Positions 51,891-61,861 of a stretch of DNA of 64,000 bases are shown here, piece by piece. The notes beneath the pieces are model-generated. The model was not told where the DNA came from, made no database searches, and worked only from the letters and a program-made list of their open reading frames with translations. Each line of letters opens with the position of its first letter. Position 1 is the first letter of the stretch. The translations under genes were made by a program, and so were the position numbers. Source of the stretch: Bacteroidota bacterium (GTDB lineage: Bacteria > Bacteroidota > Bacteroidia > Chitinophagales > Chitinophagaceae); the NCBI GenBank assembly GCA_018268105.1, contig JAFDXG010000004.1, forward strand, positions 1-64,000. Direction: 5' to 3'.

Positions 51891-54731
51891 CTACAAAAAC
51901 TTCCCTGTAAAACTCTCTTTTACTTTCTTTAAATCCTGCGGCATCCCGGCAAATACGAGGTTGCCTCCCTGGTCACCTGCTTCAGGTCCGAGATCAATTA
52001 CCCAGTCTGCATTTTTAATTACATCAGTATTATGTTCTATTACCCAAATGGAATGTCCCTGATCTATCAACGCATTAAATGAAGCGAGTAATTTATTTAT
52101 GTCGTGAAAATGAAGACCCGTTGTGGGTTCGTCGAATATAAACAAAATATGTCCCTGAGCTTTGCCTTTACCTAAAAAAGAGGCGAGTTTTACACGCTGA
52201 GCCTCACCACCCGATAATGTATCGCTTGATTGACCAAGCTTCACATATCCTAACCCTACATCCGCCAATGGTTTCAATTTCGTATATATTTCCTTTTCGT
52301 CTTTAAAAAAATTAAGTGCGTCATCAACACTCATTTCAAGCACATCATAAATATTCTTTTCTTTATAGCATACTTCCAATACTTCATCTTTAAATCTCCT
52401 GCCATGACAGACATCACAGATAAGATGAACATCAGCTAAAAATTGCATTTCTACTATCTGCTCTCCCTCGCCCTTACATGCATCGCAGCGACCCCCTTCT
52501 ACATTAAATGAAAAATGCTTTGGCTGAAATCCATTGATTTTGCTTAAGGGTTGTTTTGAATATAACTCTCTTATTTCATCATAAGCTTTAATATAGGTTA
52601 CAGGGTTGCTGCGGGAAGATTTGCCAATGGGATTCTGATCTATCATCTCAATCTGAGTAATGTAGTCAATATCACCTTTTATGGATTTATGCAATCCCAC
52701 TTTATCTACAAACTCACCCTTTATCTTTTTTAATGCTGGATATACAATCTGTTTAACCAGAGTAGTCTTCCCGCTGCCACTTACACCACTGATGACACAA
52801 AGCACATTCAGTGGGAATTCCACCGTAATATTCTTAAGGTTGTTCTGCCTTGCACCTTCCACTACAACAGACCTTTTCCATTTGTGGAGAAAAGCCGGTT
52901 TGTCAATTGATAATTCTCCTTTCAGATATTTTCCAGTTAAACTGTTCCTGTTATTAATAATATCATTGTAATCACCTTCTGCAATTACTTCACCACCAAG
53001 ATGACTGGCGAAGGGTCCCATGTCAATAATATGATCAGCCTCACGCATCATCATCTCATCATGTTCCACCACCACCACTGTATTATTAAGATCCCTAAGC
53101 TCTTTCAAAACCTTGATTAGCCGGCGTGTATCCCGGGAGTGTAGTCCAATGGAAGGTTCATCGAGTATATACAACGAATTCGTGAGGTTTGAGCCCAGGC
53201 TCCTGGTTAATTGAATCCGCTGACTCTCACCTCCACTAAGTGTATTGGCCAATCGGTTTAAAGTAAGATATCCCAGGCCAACGTCCAGTAATACCTGCAA
53301 CCTTTGTCTGATCTCTGTCAATATTCTTTTTGCCACCTGATTTTCGTAGTCAGTCAAAGTGATTGCTTCAAACCAATGCTGCAGGTCAGTTACCGGCATT
53401 TCACATAATTCACCAATATGTCTTCCGCCAATCTTAACATATAGCGCTTCTTTTCTGAGACGATACCCTTTACACTCGGGGCAAATAGTTCTACCCCTAT
53501 ACCTCGAGAGTAAAACCCTGTACTGAACTTTATACAGATTCTGCTCTACTTCCCTGAAAAAATCATTGATACCGTCTGCATAACTGTTACCCTCCCATAG
53601 CTCATCATATTGTTGCCGGGAGAGTTCCATTATGGGCTTGTGCACAGGAAAAGCAAAGTGTTTTGCAGCTTTAATAAACTGATCTTTCCACTGACCCAGC
53701 TTCTCTCCTTTCCAGGGGGCCACAGCTCCTTCATACACACTTAAACGTGGATTGGGAATTACCAGTTCCGGATCAATGCCTAATACCTGGGAAAATCCTT
53801 CACAAACCGGGCAGGCTCCATAAGGGTTATTAAATGAAAACAAATTGGGAACAGGCTCTTCAAATTTTATTCCATCCATTTCAAATTTTCCCGAGAAACT
53901 GATAAGGCTTTTACCATTCACTTCCAACATCATTTCGCCTTCTCCCTCAAAAAAAGCTGTATTAATAGAATCAGCCAGACGATGCAAGTCGTCTTCATCA
54001 AAACCCTTTACCAATATCCTGTCTATTAATATGTATATATCAGTATCCTGACTCTGTTTAAGTTTTTTCTTTAATTCCATATCCTTTTCTTCCAGAGCGT
54101 CTTCTATTCTAAGTATTTCACTTTTATTTTCTTTAGAAATGAAGTAGAGTCTGGAAAATCCTTTTTGCAATAAAATGTTCAATTCTTCCCTGATATTTCT
54201 TTTACCCTGTTGTCTGAAACTTGACAATATCAATACCCTGTCATTTTCATGCATACGCGAAATGGCTTGTACCACATCATTCACATCATCCTTTTTCACT
54301 TCTTTCCCGCTCACAGGAGATATCGTTCTGCCAACACGGGCATAAAGCAACCGCAGATAGTCATATATCTCCGTCATACTGCCAACGGTGGAGCGTGGTG
54401 TTCGTGTAATAACCTTTTGTTCAATTGCAATTGCCGGGCATAACCCTTTAATAAAATCCACATCAGGTTTATTCATCCTGTTTAGAAACTGACGGGCATA
54501 AGCGCTCAGGCTTTCAGCATATCTTCTCTGCCCCTCAGCAAAAAGGGTATCCATTGTCAGCGAAGATTTTCCTGAGCCCGAAACGCCTGTTACTACCACC
54601 AGTTTATTTCTGGGTATTTCCACTGAAACATTTTTCAGGTTATGCACCCTTGCCCCTTTAATATAAATACCATTATCGCTGTTGGGTTGCAATGACGATT
54701 TTTTTTTCTTTTGAGAAGTATTTGCTGCCAT
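51891..54731 (-). CDS. uvrA: Excinuclease ABC subunit A
   Basis: DNA-damage recognition ATPase of nucleotide excision repair. The protein has 946 residues. Two ABC modules with Walker A motifs [17 protein letters not shown] and [15 protein letters not shown], two signature motifs ([26 protein letters not shown]), and zinc-finger cysteines CPVCEGF...CPECKGYR and [10 protein letters not shown]...CDVCHGRRF. The LysN-terminal tail (SQKKKKSS) is basic. Transcribed alone on the minus strand. No damage to any motif is seen. Confidence 0.97.
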   Translation of the reverse strand: MAANTSQKKKKSSLQPNSDNGIYIKGARVHNLKNVSVEIPRNKLVVVTGVSGSGKSSLTMDTLFAEGQRRYAESLSAYARQFLNRMNKPDVDFIKGLCPAIAIEQKVITRTPRSTVGSMTEIYDYLRLLYARVGRTISPVSGKEVKKDDVNDVVQAISRMHENDRVLILSSFRQQGKRNIREELNILLQKGFSRLYFISKENKSEILRIEDALEEKDMELKKKLKQSQDTDIYILIDRILVKGFDEDDLHRLADSINTAFFEGEGEMMLEVNGKSLISFSGKFEMDGIKFEEPVPNLFSFNNPYGACPVCEGFSQVLGIDPELVIPNPRLSVYEGAVAPWKGEKLGQWKDQFIKAAKHFAFPVHKPIMELSRQQYDELWEGNSYADGINDFFREVEQNLYKVQYRVLLSRYRGRTICPECKGYRLRKEALYVKIGGRHIGELCEMPVTDLQHWFEAITLTDYENQVAKRILTEIRQRLQVLLDVGLGYLTLNRLANTLSGGESQRIQLTRSLGSNLTNSLYILDEPSIGLHSRDTRRLIKVLKELRDLNNTVVVVEHDEMMMREADHIIDMGPFASHLGGEVIAEGDYNDIINNRNSLTGKYLKGELSIDKPAFLHKWKRSVVVEGARQNNLKNITVEFPLNVLCVISGVSGSGKTTLVKQIVYPALKKIKGEFVDKVGLHKSIKGDIDYITQIEMIDQNPIGKSSRSNPVTYIKAYDEIRELYSKQPLSKINGFQPKHFSFNVEGGRCDACKGEGEQIVEMQFLADVHLICDVCHGRRFKDEVLEVCYKEKNIYDVLEMSVDDALNFFKDEKEIYTKLKPLADVGLGYVKLGQSSDTLSGGEAQRVKLASFLGKGKAQGHILFIFDEPTTGLHFHDINKLLASFNALIDQGHSIWVIEHNTDVIKNADWVIDLGPEAGDQGGNLVFAGMPQDLKKVKESFTGKFL

Positions 54732-54790
54732 ATAGAGACAACGAAATTAATACTAAAATGTTTAGCTTAATCAGGAGGTGGGAAATAAGG

Positions 54791-54881
54791 CGGGAGCAGC
54801 CAGGTATCAGGTTTCATCAGTCAGCAATTAGTGTCTCCTGTCTTGTCCTGATAGCTCAAAGCTGACAACTAATAGCTCCCG
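54791..54881. repeat. Repeat-like element with terminal inverted repeats
   Basis: A 91-bp segment bounded by CGGGAGC and GCTCCCG. Inside, AGTCAGCAATTAGTGTCTCC and AGCTGACAACTAATAGCTCC are imperfect direct repeats. It looks like a REP- or MITE-type dispersed element of the kind scattered in Bacteroidota intergenic DNA, but only one copy lies in this window. Confidence 0.45.
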
Positions 54882-54993
54882 GTAAATAATGGGGCTCATA
54901 CCAAATGATATTATTGTATTTATAGGCATTTATTTAATATTTTGTCGTTTATCGAAGATTTTCAAATGTTAAGCGAAATTTATTTAACAAAAG

Positions 54994-55024
54994 TTTGGTT
55001 AGATAAAAAAAAACTATATTTTAG
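54994..55024 (+). promoter_or_regulatory. Probable promoter of the sigma factor gene
   Basis: TTTG at 54994-54997 and a T/A-rich TATATTTTAG at 55015-55024 are spaced 17-19 bases apart, close to the Bacteroidota -33/-7 arrangement. Confidence 0.5.
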
Positions 55025-55150
55025 CAGTCCCAATATCGTACGAAAGAAACTAGAATTAAAACATTACCGCCTATCTGGTATTACTTCTACTTCTTTGCAG
55101 TTCTGATATTGGGATATCAAAATCCCAACCATTAAAAACCGTAGAAGTTT

Positions 55151-55732
55151 ATGAATCCCCTAACCAATGTGCCTGATCAGCAATTGATCAATCTTTTCAT
55201 GAGCGGAGATGCGTCTGCTCTCGAAACTCTCATCATCCGTCACAAAGACAAGATTTACACTTCCATTTTCCTGCTTGTCAAAGACAAGTATCTGGCGGAA
55301 GACATCTTTCAGGATGTTTTCATCAGAGTAATTGACACAATCCGTAGCGGTCGCTATACGGAAGAAGGTAAATTCCTGCCCTGGGCAATGAGGATTGCTC
55401 ATAATCTTTGTGTAGATCACTTCCGCAAGGTAAAACGCACCCCAACAATCAAAACGGGTGATGACCGCGACATCTTTGAAGTGATTAATTTTTCAGAAGA
55501 TGGCGTTGATCGCCGCATGATGCAGCGTCAAAGTCATGATCGTGTTCGCGAAATGCTTGATCGTCTTCCCGAAGATCAGCGCGAAGTGATCATCCTGAGA
55601 CATTATGCAGAATTAAGTTTTAAAGAAATTGCTACCATGACGGACTGCAGCATCAATACTGCACTTGGCCGTATGCGTTATGGTTTGATTAATCTGCGTA
55701 AAATGATGCAGGAAAAACAAATTGCCTTGTAA
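55151..55732 (+). CDS. RNA polymerase sigma-70 family factor (ECF, SigW-like)
   Basis: A 193-residue sigma factor. Region 2: LIIRHKDKIYTSIFLLVKDKYLAEDIFQDVFIRVIDTI and WAMRIAHNLCVDHFRKVKR; region 4: LPEDQREVIILRHYAELSFKEIATMTDCSINTALGRMRYGL. Unlike the ECF at 34244 it has the highly conserved form seen as a stand-alone gene across Bacteroidota, with an extended acidic linker (RDIFEVINFSEDGVDRRMM). No anti-sigma gene follows. It ends in a strong hairpin terminator. Confidence 0.93.
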   Translation: MNPLTNVPDQQLINLFMSGDASALETLIIRHKDKIYTSIFLLVKDKYLAEDIFQDVFIRVIDTIRSGRYTEEGKFLPWAMRIAHNLCVDHFRKVKRTPTIKTGDDRDIFEVINFSEDGVDRRMMQRQSHDRVREMLDRLPEDQREVIILRHYAELSFKEIATMTDCSINTALGRMRYGLINLRKMMQEKQIAL

Positions 55733-55751
55733 GACCCGACTTTCCAAAATC

Positions 55752-55786
55752 AAAGGGGTTGTATAGACATACAACCCCTTTTTTAT
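55752..55786 (+). terminator. Terminator of the sigma factor gene
   Basis: Perfect 13-bp stem (AAAGGGGTTGTAT and its complement), 4-base loop and a run of T. It lies between converging genes and may serve both. Confidence 0.9.
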
Positions 55787-55814
55787 TTTCACTATTAAAT
55801 CTGTACCTGTGTAT

Positions 55815-56282
55815 TCAACCCCCAATTCCTACCTTGAAGCTAACTTCGGAGGGCGGAAGGCATTTTTTATCATCACAAACCATAAACTCCACTTTGCCTC
55901 CTATATTAGTTTTTACTTTAGATTTCAACTGCACTATTTGTATAAAATCAACTTTTTTTTCAAAAAAGCTTACATCGCCACCCCAAACCTCTTCATGCTT
56001 CTTTATAATTTTTCCAACTTCTTTGGGCTTACCATTTAATATCACTAATGGATTTTTGACAAATGTAAAAGTAGTAGGAACAGGTCCTTCAATTCCAAGG
56101 TTTTGCGCATATATATGAAAGTTACCCTCAATGGTAGCAGCTATACGTACTTCGTATGTTTTATCATCAATCTTTTTGGACGTAAAATCCCATTTAACCA
56201 TTCTTGCTGATCCATCCTGAGCAAAAATATTTCCCGTAACCATCATCAGCACTAAAGCACTTATCCAACGTTTTATCATCAT
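55815..56282 (-). CDS. Lone DsbD N-terminal-like (thiol-interchange) domain protein
   Basis: A 155-residue exported protein from the ATG at 56282 (a TTG at 56297 would add five residues). A signal peptide ends in GNIFAQ. The body resembles the periplasmic N-terminal domain of DsbD: VKWDFTSKKIDDKTYEVRIAATIEGNFHIYAQ, and the near-C-terminal VEFMVCDDKKCLPPSEVSFKV has two cysteines (C-x4-C) as in that domain. The transmembrane and thioredoxin parts are missing, so it is a stand-alone module. It could receive electrons from another thiol reductase. No partner is adjacent. Confidence 0.75.
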   Translation of the reverse strand: MMIKRWISALVLMMVTGNIFAQDGSARMVKWDFTSKKIDDKTYEVRIAATIEGNFHIYAQNLGIEGPVPTTFTFVKNPLVILNGKPKEVGKIIKKHEEVWGGDVSFFEKKVDFIQIVQLKSKVKTNIGGKVEFMVCDDKKCLPPSEVSFKVGIGG

Positions 56283-56372
56283 ATCAATAAATTTCAATCT
56301 TTTACAAAAAACGAAATAGCAGCCAGAAAATACTACGCAGGCATCATAAACTTTTGCAAAACTTCATCTCTT

Positions 56373-57050
56373 TCAGGCTGGTACTACTTTTTCTGAAAGC
56401 AGTAACTCTTTCAGCACCTTCGCCCCGTCAGTATTTCCCAGTCTTATATTACAAGCCCTTTCGGGATGTGGCATCATTCCAAATACATTACGGGCAGAAT
56501 TGCAGATTCCTGCTATATTTCTGCTACTGCCGTTGGGATTTGAAACCTCATCAACAATACCCTCTGCATTACAATACCGGTAAATTACCTGACCGTTGCT
56601 TTCCAGTGCATCAAGGGTAAGGTCATCTGCATAATATCTTCCTTCTCCATGAGCAACAGGTATCTTCAGTACAATATCATCATTCCCTTTTATGAATGTA
56701 TTTTTACAAACGAATTTCATGTTTTCATTTCTCAGTAAAACACCCGGCAGCAAACCTGCTTCACATAAAATCTGAAAGCCATTGCAAACCCCCAACACTT
56801 TTCCTCCCTTATTGGCAAAATGTATTACACTCTGCATCATAGGACTAAACCGGGCAATAGCACCACAGCGTAAATAATCTCCATAAGAAAATCCCCCCGG
56901 AAGTACAATACAATCTTCCACGGTAAACATACTTATATCCTCATCTTTGTGCCAAAGCGTTATAACTTCATAACCAAGATCCTTACTCAACGCATCAATC
57001 ATATCTCTGTCGCAATTGGATCCCGGGAAAACAACTACTCCGAATTTCAT
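56373..57050 (-). CDS. purQ: Phosphoribosylformylglycinamidine synthase, glutaminase subunit
   Basis: Glutaminase of the FGAM synthase complex (step 4 of purine synthesis), 225 residues. [35 protein letters not shown], the nucleophile Cys in [22 protein letters not shown] and MMPHPERAC complete the class I triad. PurS and PurL partners are outside the window. A TACCTTTG box is at 57071-57078. Confidence 0.95.
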   Translation of the reverse strand: MKFGVVVFPGSNCDRDMIDALSKDLGYEVITLWHKDEDISMFTVEDCIVLPGGFSYGDYLRCGAIARFSPMMQSVIHFANKGGKVLGVCNGFQILCEAGLLPGVLLRNENMKFVCKNTFIKGNDDIVLKIPVAHGEGRYYADDLTLDALESNGQVIYRYCNAEGIVDEVSNPNGSSRNIAGICNSARNVFGMMPHPERACNIRLGNTDGAKVLKELLLSEKVVPA

Positions 57051-57070
57051 AATTGCAGGGTTTTATTTTG

Positions 57071-57078
57071 CAAAGGTA
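57071..57078 (-). promoter_or_regulatory. -7 box TACCTTTG for purQ
   Basis: Exact TAnnTTTG on the minus strand, 20 bases before the purQ ATG. Confidence 0.55.
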
Positions 57079-57145
57079 GGCTGATGTAACTGAAAATTTA
57101 CCATTTTAGGCATGAGTTTGGGAAACCATTGTTAATAAGTAATCT

Positions 57146-58141
57146 TTAACCTTTGGTAGCGGGCAACCATACATTGAGAGCAACTATAAAAGCGACAAAC
57201 AGCCAGTGAAGCACAATAGGTATCCACTTCTTTTCAGCATAAAAATATGTATACGCATGAAAGGCAGCAAAGGGAAGGGCACATAATATCCAATATTCAA
57301 ACCCGGGCACTACATTCATAAATGGTATCAACATACTAATAAAAAGGTATACAAGCATAAGGCTCCAACTCTTTCTTACCTGAATCAACATTCGCAACAT
57401 ATTGCCCTGGATATAGAAACCACTGATCAAAAAGGGAATGATGATTAAAACGATGGCCATCCAAGCCCATATATCCTGCTGAAATTGAGGTAGGCTTACC
57501 GATACCGAAGGCAGATAAGTGAGCGGATTCCAGTCTTTGGTAAGAAACAAATAGGCAAAGAGAAAGTAATAAGGTGTAAGCACCCCCAAAACTGCAATCA
57601 GCCATTCGCTAAGCTGGAAAGGACGCATTATAATAAGTGCAAAAAAGATCAGCACAACAAACCCTATTGCCGGGAAATACAGAAAAGAAGTTATTCCTAC
57701 AGCAAGTCCTGTATTATATACCAATGCTTTAGGACGTGAATGATTAAACAAATCGCTTAAAGAAGCCCAAACCCATACCAATAACGTATTTACGATAAGT
57801 GCTGACGATAATTGCCACCATTCGGGGAACAAAGCAGTAATAAACACATAAGCCATTGCAGGTAGAAAATTTGGCTTTGGCAACAACTTTTGTTTATTTA
57901 AAAAATTACTGAATACTATTGCCTGGGTAAGTACCAGCACCAATACGATTAATGGATAAATTACCGGTGCAAATTCACCTGCAGTTCTCAGATATACGAG
58001 TAGTTTAACAAAAACGAATCCATCAGTAGCCTGTGCAACTGGTATATGGGGATGCATAAATGAGTACAGCTTCAGGAGAAAGGCATATACAAGTAATAAA
58101 ACTATATTTACCGGGGAGTTAGTTTGGAAATACCTAATCAC
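57146..58141 (-). CDS. DUF6427 membrane protein
   Basis: A 331-residue inner-membrane protein with about ten helices (for example IVLLLVYAFLLKLYSF, LIVLVLVLTQAIVFSNFL, FLYFPAIGFVVLIFFALIIMRPF, VLGVLTPYYFLFAYLF, MAIVLIIIPFLISGFYI). It matches the DUF6427 pattern common in Bacteroidota, in which FQLSEWLIAVLGVLTPYYFLFAYLFL is typical. Function unknown. It starts 11 bp after the Tyr-rich exported gene, so they may be a unit. Confidence 0.8.
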   Translation of the reverse strand: MIRYFQTNSPVNIVLLLVYAFLLKLYSFMHPHIPVAQATDGFVFVKLLVYLRTAGEFAPVIYPLIVLVLVLTQAIVFSNFLNKQKLLPKPNFLPAMAYVFITALFPEWWQLSSALIVNTLLVWVWASLSDLFNHSRPKALVYNTGLAVGITSFLYFPAIGFVVLIFFALIIMRPFQLSEWLIAVLGVLTPYYFLFAYLFLTKDWNPLTYLPSVSVSLPQFQQDIWAWMAIVLIIIPFLISGFYIQGNMLRMLIQVRKSWSLMLVYLFISMLIPFMNVVPGFEYWILCALPFAAFHAYTYFYAEKKWIPIVLHWLFVAFIVALNVWLPATKG

Positions 58142-58152
58142 AGGAATTCTAT

Positions 58153-59673
58153 TTAAAAATCAATTTTAGCAAAACAAATATAATTCCTGTACATGCAGGG
58201 TATCACTATCTGCTTAGCGCCAACCTGTTTACCATATTTAGGTAAAAACTCATAATCTTTATCCAGATTTTTCAATGTGGGGGCACGGTCTAATTGTCCA
58301 TTTGGACTAATGCCCTGTTCTGTCAGCAATTTTATACGTCGTTCCTGCTGATTATATAAGAAGCTGATCTCACTGCCTTTATTATAAACCATATAGGATA
58401 AAGAATTGTCAGAGTCATCATCAAAATTGCTTTTATGCAGCACATTACTCCATTCTATCGTCGCATTTTGATCAAACGAAAAAACAGTAATATTTTCACT
58501 GTAATAGCGGGTATTATTTCCATAATACCTGTTCCATGGGTTTCCATAGCCATAAGGGCTCCAGTAATAGTTACTATATGGTGAATAAGGTGAATACATA
58601 TAAGGACTGTATAAATAATCATACCGGTTCCAGCCGCCACCTCTCGAAGTAGTAAAATACAACTCGCATACTACTATAAACCCACCGTCTCTCTTGGGCA
58701 TAATTTGTCGTATAAAATAATCGTTAAACGCTGTTTTTGCGGATGTATTTTCCGATTTTGCATTTTCTCTCAGTTCATCACTAAAAATATTATAGCTTTC
58801 CGCATTGATACGGTTGTTCTCTTTATTCCAAACTGCAATATATAACCCATCCACATTCCCTCTTCGCTGCTTATAATACAATGAACTGATAAGGATATTT
58901 TTATTAATATTATCTGCCTTTATCTTCACTTCATCAAGAAAGTTTTTGTTCAGGGGGAGGTTGTACACATTAAATGTATCAGACATGGCAGGTTTTATCA
59001 TCAGATCAACGAAAGCAATGTTATCGCGACTACCGTTTCTTCCACATTTTGCAAAAACAAAATCTCCATCATTATCCACAATAAAATCGCTGAATACAGC
59101 ATCTCTCTGCTGCATATTCACGGGCAGACGTGTTTTCTTTAAAAACTCCATTTTATCATTATACAGCAGTGTAGTAAAGAAGTAATTTTTTTCACTCCTT
59201 TTATTGATCTTAAAAATCATGATTTGCTGCTTGTTCTCGCTGTAGATGGTTGAATATATTTTATTATCCCCATTCCCAGTTTGGGTAGTATCAATTTCTA
59301 CCGGCCCCAGCATTTTATTACCCTCCGAATCCATCTTAACCACGTTGCAATGAACCACGTTCCTTTTCTGGTACTGGTATATCATATAAAAAAAATCCGG
59401 ATATTGAACAAAATCCACATTGATCAGTCTGTCAGGTAAAAAATCCAGGTCGATTTTTTTCTTCAGCTTCATATCATTATCAAAAACTGACAGGTTGTTT
59501 TTGGATCTGTAATTTTTGTAAATGAGTATATTATTTTGAAGTTTACCAATTATTTCAAAATTTACCTGGCGGTAATCATCCCTTTCGGGTTCAGAATAAT
59601 GTATACGTTGGGCACTGCTAAAAAGAGGCAGTATAAAAATTAATAACGGAGCTATCGTTTTATATATCTGCAT
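58153..59673 (-). CDS. Exported protein with a Tyr/Pro-rich segment, function unknown
   Basis: Translated from the ATG at 59673 (506 residues; an ATG at 59688 would add five), with a signal peptide (TIAPLLIFILPLFSSAQ). The body contains repeated strand-like segments resembling a beta-propeller-type secreted protein: KLQNNILIYKNYRSKNNLSVFDNDMKL, VVKMDSEGNKMLGPVEID, and others. Around 58560-58640 a Tyr/Ser/Pro-rich stretch repeats YSPY (SPYMYSPYSPYS...YYWSPYGYG). I do not recognise the family; it is likely cell-envelope associated. It lies immediately upstream of the DUF6427 gene. Confidence 0.65.
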   Translation of the reverse strand: MQIYKTIAPLLIFILPLFSSAQRIHYSEPERDDYRQVNFEIIGKLQNNILIYKNYRSKNNLSVFDNDMKLKKKIDLDFLPDRLINVDFVQYPDFFYMIYQYQKRNVVHCNVVKMDSEGNKMLGPVEIDTTQTGNGDNKIYSTIYSENKQQIMIFKINKRSEKNYFFTTLLYNDKMEFLKKTRLPVNMQQRDAVFSDFIVDNDGDFVFAKCGRNGSRDNIAFVDLMIKPAMSDTFNVYNLPLNKNFLDEVKIKADNINKNILISSLYYKQRRGNVDGLYIAVWNKENNRINAESYNIFSDELRENAKSENTSAKTAFNDYFIRQIMPKRDGGFIVVCELYFTTSRGGGWNRYDYLYSPYMYSPYSPYSNYYWSPYGYGNPWNRYYGNNTRYYSENITVFSFDQNATIEWSNVLHKSNFDDDSDNSLSYMVYNKGSEISFLYNQQERRIKLLTEQGISPNGQLDRAPTLKNLDKDYEFLPKYGKQVGAKQIVIPCMYRNYICFAKIDF

Positions 59674-59785
59674 AACCGGTATTACCATTTTGTGAATAAA
59701 AAATAATTATCCTGCTGCAAATTAGATGCTTTTTTGAGATTACTGATGTCTTACATATTATTTTAACCAATTTGTAATTTACTTA

Positions 59786-59793
59786 TACCTTTG
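59786..59793 (+). promoter_or_regulatory. -7 box TACCTTTG for kup
   Basis: Exact TAnnTTTG ~46 bases upstream of the kup start. A TTTG 15 bases upstream is too close for a normal -33. Confidence 0.55.
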
Positions 59794-59839
59794 ACGTTTT
59801 CATCGGAGAATTGTAGAAAATATTAACCAGTAATCAACT

Positions 59840-61801
59840 GTGGGCAAACATCTTAATAAGGTTACCTTAGCCGGACTAATTATAGCACTTGGTATTATTT
59901 ATGGAGACATTGGTACATCACCCCTGTATGTATTTAATGCGATAATTACCGACAGAGCTATCACAGAAGATCTGATTATCGGCAGCCTTTCATGCATTAT
60001 CTGGACGCTTACCCTGCAAACAACCATCAAATATGTGGTGCTGGTGCTGCGGGCAGACAACAAAGGTGAAGGTGGAATATTTGCCTTGTATGCCCTGGTA
60101 CGTAGGCGCAGAAAATGGCTGGTGGTTCCCGCTATGATTGGTGGCGCCGCCATGCTGGCCGACGGCATGATTACTCCGCCCATTACCATTACTTCGGCTA
60201 TAGAAGGTCTGCAGAAAGTACCGGCTTTTCATGATATCAATCACTATATCATTTACATCGTTATTGGAATTCTTTGTTGTTTCTTTCTTTTCCAGCAGTT
60301 TGGCACTGCCTCTATCGGTAAATTTTTTGGGCCCGTAATGACAGTTTGGTTCAGCATGATCGCTATTTTTGGGGCATTCCATCTCGTTGATGACCTATCT
60401 ATCCTAAGAGCGTTCAACCCTTATTATGGCATAAAACTACTTTCACACAACCCCGGAGCACTGTGGATATTAGGTGCAGTTTTTCTTTGTACTACCGGGG
60501 CCGAAGCTTTGTACAGCGATCTTGGTCACTGCGGAAGAAGAAATATTCACATTTCCTGGATTTTTGTAAAAGCATGCCTGTTGCTCAACTACCTGGGACA
60601 GGGCGCCAGCTTACTGAAAAATCATTTGGATGTTCCCGGCGGACCTCATGATAACATCAATCCATTTTATGATCTCATGCCCGAATGGTTTGTTATTCCG
60701 GGGGTAATTATTGCTACGGCCGCAGCGGTTATTGCCAGCCAGGCAATGATCTCAGGTTCATTTACACTCATTGGCGAAGCTATACGGCTCAACCTGTGGC
60801 CGCGTCTGAAAATAAGGTACCCTTCAGAAGAAAAAGGGCAGTTGTTTATCCCCTTCTTAAATGCTTTCATGTTTTTCGGCTGCCTGGTAGTTGTACTGTA
60901 TTTTCAAACTTCATCACGCATGGAAGCAGCTTATGGACTGGCAATTATAGTTACCATGCTGATGACAACCATCCTTTTTGCAAACTACCTTGTAAGCCAC
61001 CGGGTAAAATCTATCTGGATATATGCCTTCCTCATAGGCTATTTGCTGATAGAAGGTGTTTACCTTTCTGCTTTATTATTAAAATTTACACACGGCGGGT
61101 ATTTTACGGTAATCATAGGCGGGCTGATGTTTATGATCATGTATATATGGTTTCGCAGCCGGAAAATCAAAAACAGGTATGTGGAGTTTGTGCGTTTGGA
61201 AGACTACCTTCCAATGATTCAGGAGTTGAGTAATGATCCATCCGTTTCTAAATATGCAACACACCTCATCTATCTTACCAGCGCAAATAACCCAAAAGAA
61301 ATTGAACATAAAATTATTTATTCAATACTCAACCGCAAACCCAAGCGGGCAGACATCTATTGGTTTGTTCATGTAGACACTTTAGACAACCCTTATACCT
61401 GTGAATATGAAGTGCAAACCATTATCCCTAACGAAGTAATCAGGGTGGAGTTCCGGCTCGGATTCAGGGTAGAACCACGTATCAACATCATGTTCAGAAA
61501 AGTGGTGGAAGATATGGTTGCCAATAAAGAAGTGAATATTACCAGCCGGTATGAAAGTCTGCAGCGCAATAATATAGCCGGAGATGTTCAGTTTATTGTA
61601 ATTGAAAAATTCCTTAGTGTAGACAACGAATTACCTTTCTGGGAATCGCTAATTATGAAAGGATATTTCTGGATAAAAGAGATCAGTTTATCAGAAGAGA
61701 GAGGTTTTGGGCTCGACTCCAGTTATGTTACTGTCGAAAAGTTTCCCCTTATTGTGGCGCCGCTTACCAGGCTCAACTTGAAAAGGATTCATAACGATTA
61801 G
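59840..61801 (+). CDS. kup: KUP-type potassium uptake transporter
   Basis: K+/H+ symporter of the inner membrane, 653 residues. The GTG start is followed by GKHLNKVTLAGLIIALGIIYGDIGTSPLYV, the KUP signature. Further family blocks are RADNKGEGGIFALYALVRRR, MIGGAAMLADGMITPP, EALYSDLGHCGRRNIHISWI, MISGSFTLIGEAIRLNLWPR and the C-terminal cytosolic domain (GLDSSYVTVEKFPL). About 12 membrane helices. Stand-alone gene with its own promoter. Confidence 0.95.
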   Translation: MGKHLNKVTLAGLIIALGIIYGDIGTSPLYVFNAIITDRAITEDLIIGSLSCIIWTLTLQTTIKYVVLVLRADNKGEGGIFALYALVRRRRKWLVVPAMIGGAAMLADGMITPPITITSAIEGLQKVPAFHDINHYIIYIVIGILCCFFLFQQFGTASIGKFFGPVMTVWFSMIAIFGAFHLVDDLSILRAFNPYYGIKLLSHNPGALWILGAVFLCTTGAEALYSDLGHCGRRNIHISWIFVKACLLLNYLGQGASLLKNHLDVPGGPHDNINPFYDLMPEWFVIPGVIIATAAAVIASQAMISGSFTLIGEAIRLNLWPRLKIRYPSEEKGQLFIPFLNAFMFFGCLVVVLYFQTSSRMEAAYGLAIIVTMLMTTILFANYLVSHRVKSIWIYAFLIGYLLIEGVYLSALLLKFTHGGYFTVIIGGLMFMIMYIWFRSRKIKNRYVEFVRLEDYLPMIQELSNDPSVSKYATHLIYLTSANNPKEIEHKIIYSILNRKPKRADIYWFVHVDTLDNPYTCEYEVQTIIPNEVIRVEFRLGFRVEPRINIMFRKVVEDMVANKEVNITSRYESLQRNNIAGDVQFIVIEKFLSVDNELPFWESLIMKGYFWIKEISLSEERGFGLDSSYVTVEKFPLIVAPLTRLNLKRIHND

Positions 61802-61861
61802 TCCTCACTGCAACAATCTGCTCCGCTTTCATTACTTTCATACTACAAACTTTTATAACCA

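Larger units (their letters stand above)
54732..55150 (+). other. Non-coding region with repeat-like segment and sigma-factor promoter
   Basis: No ORF is supported. From 54791 to 54881 there is an imperfect inverted and direct repeat (see the repeat entry). From ~54990 a promoter for the sigma factor gene is visible, followed by a leader of roughly 120 bases. Confidence 0.55.
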
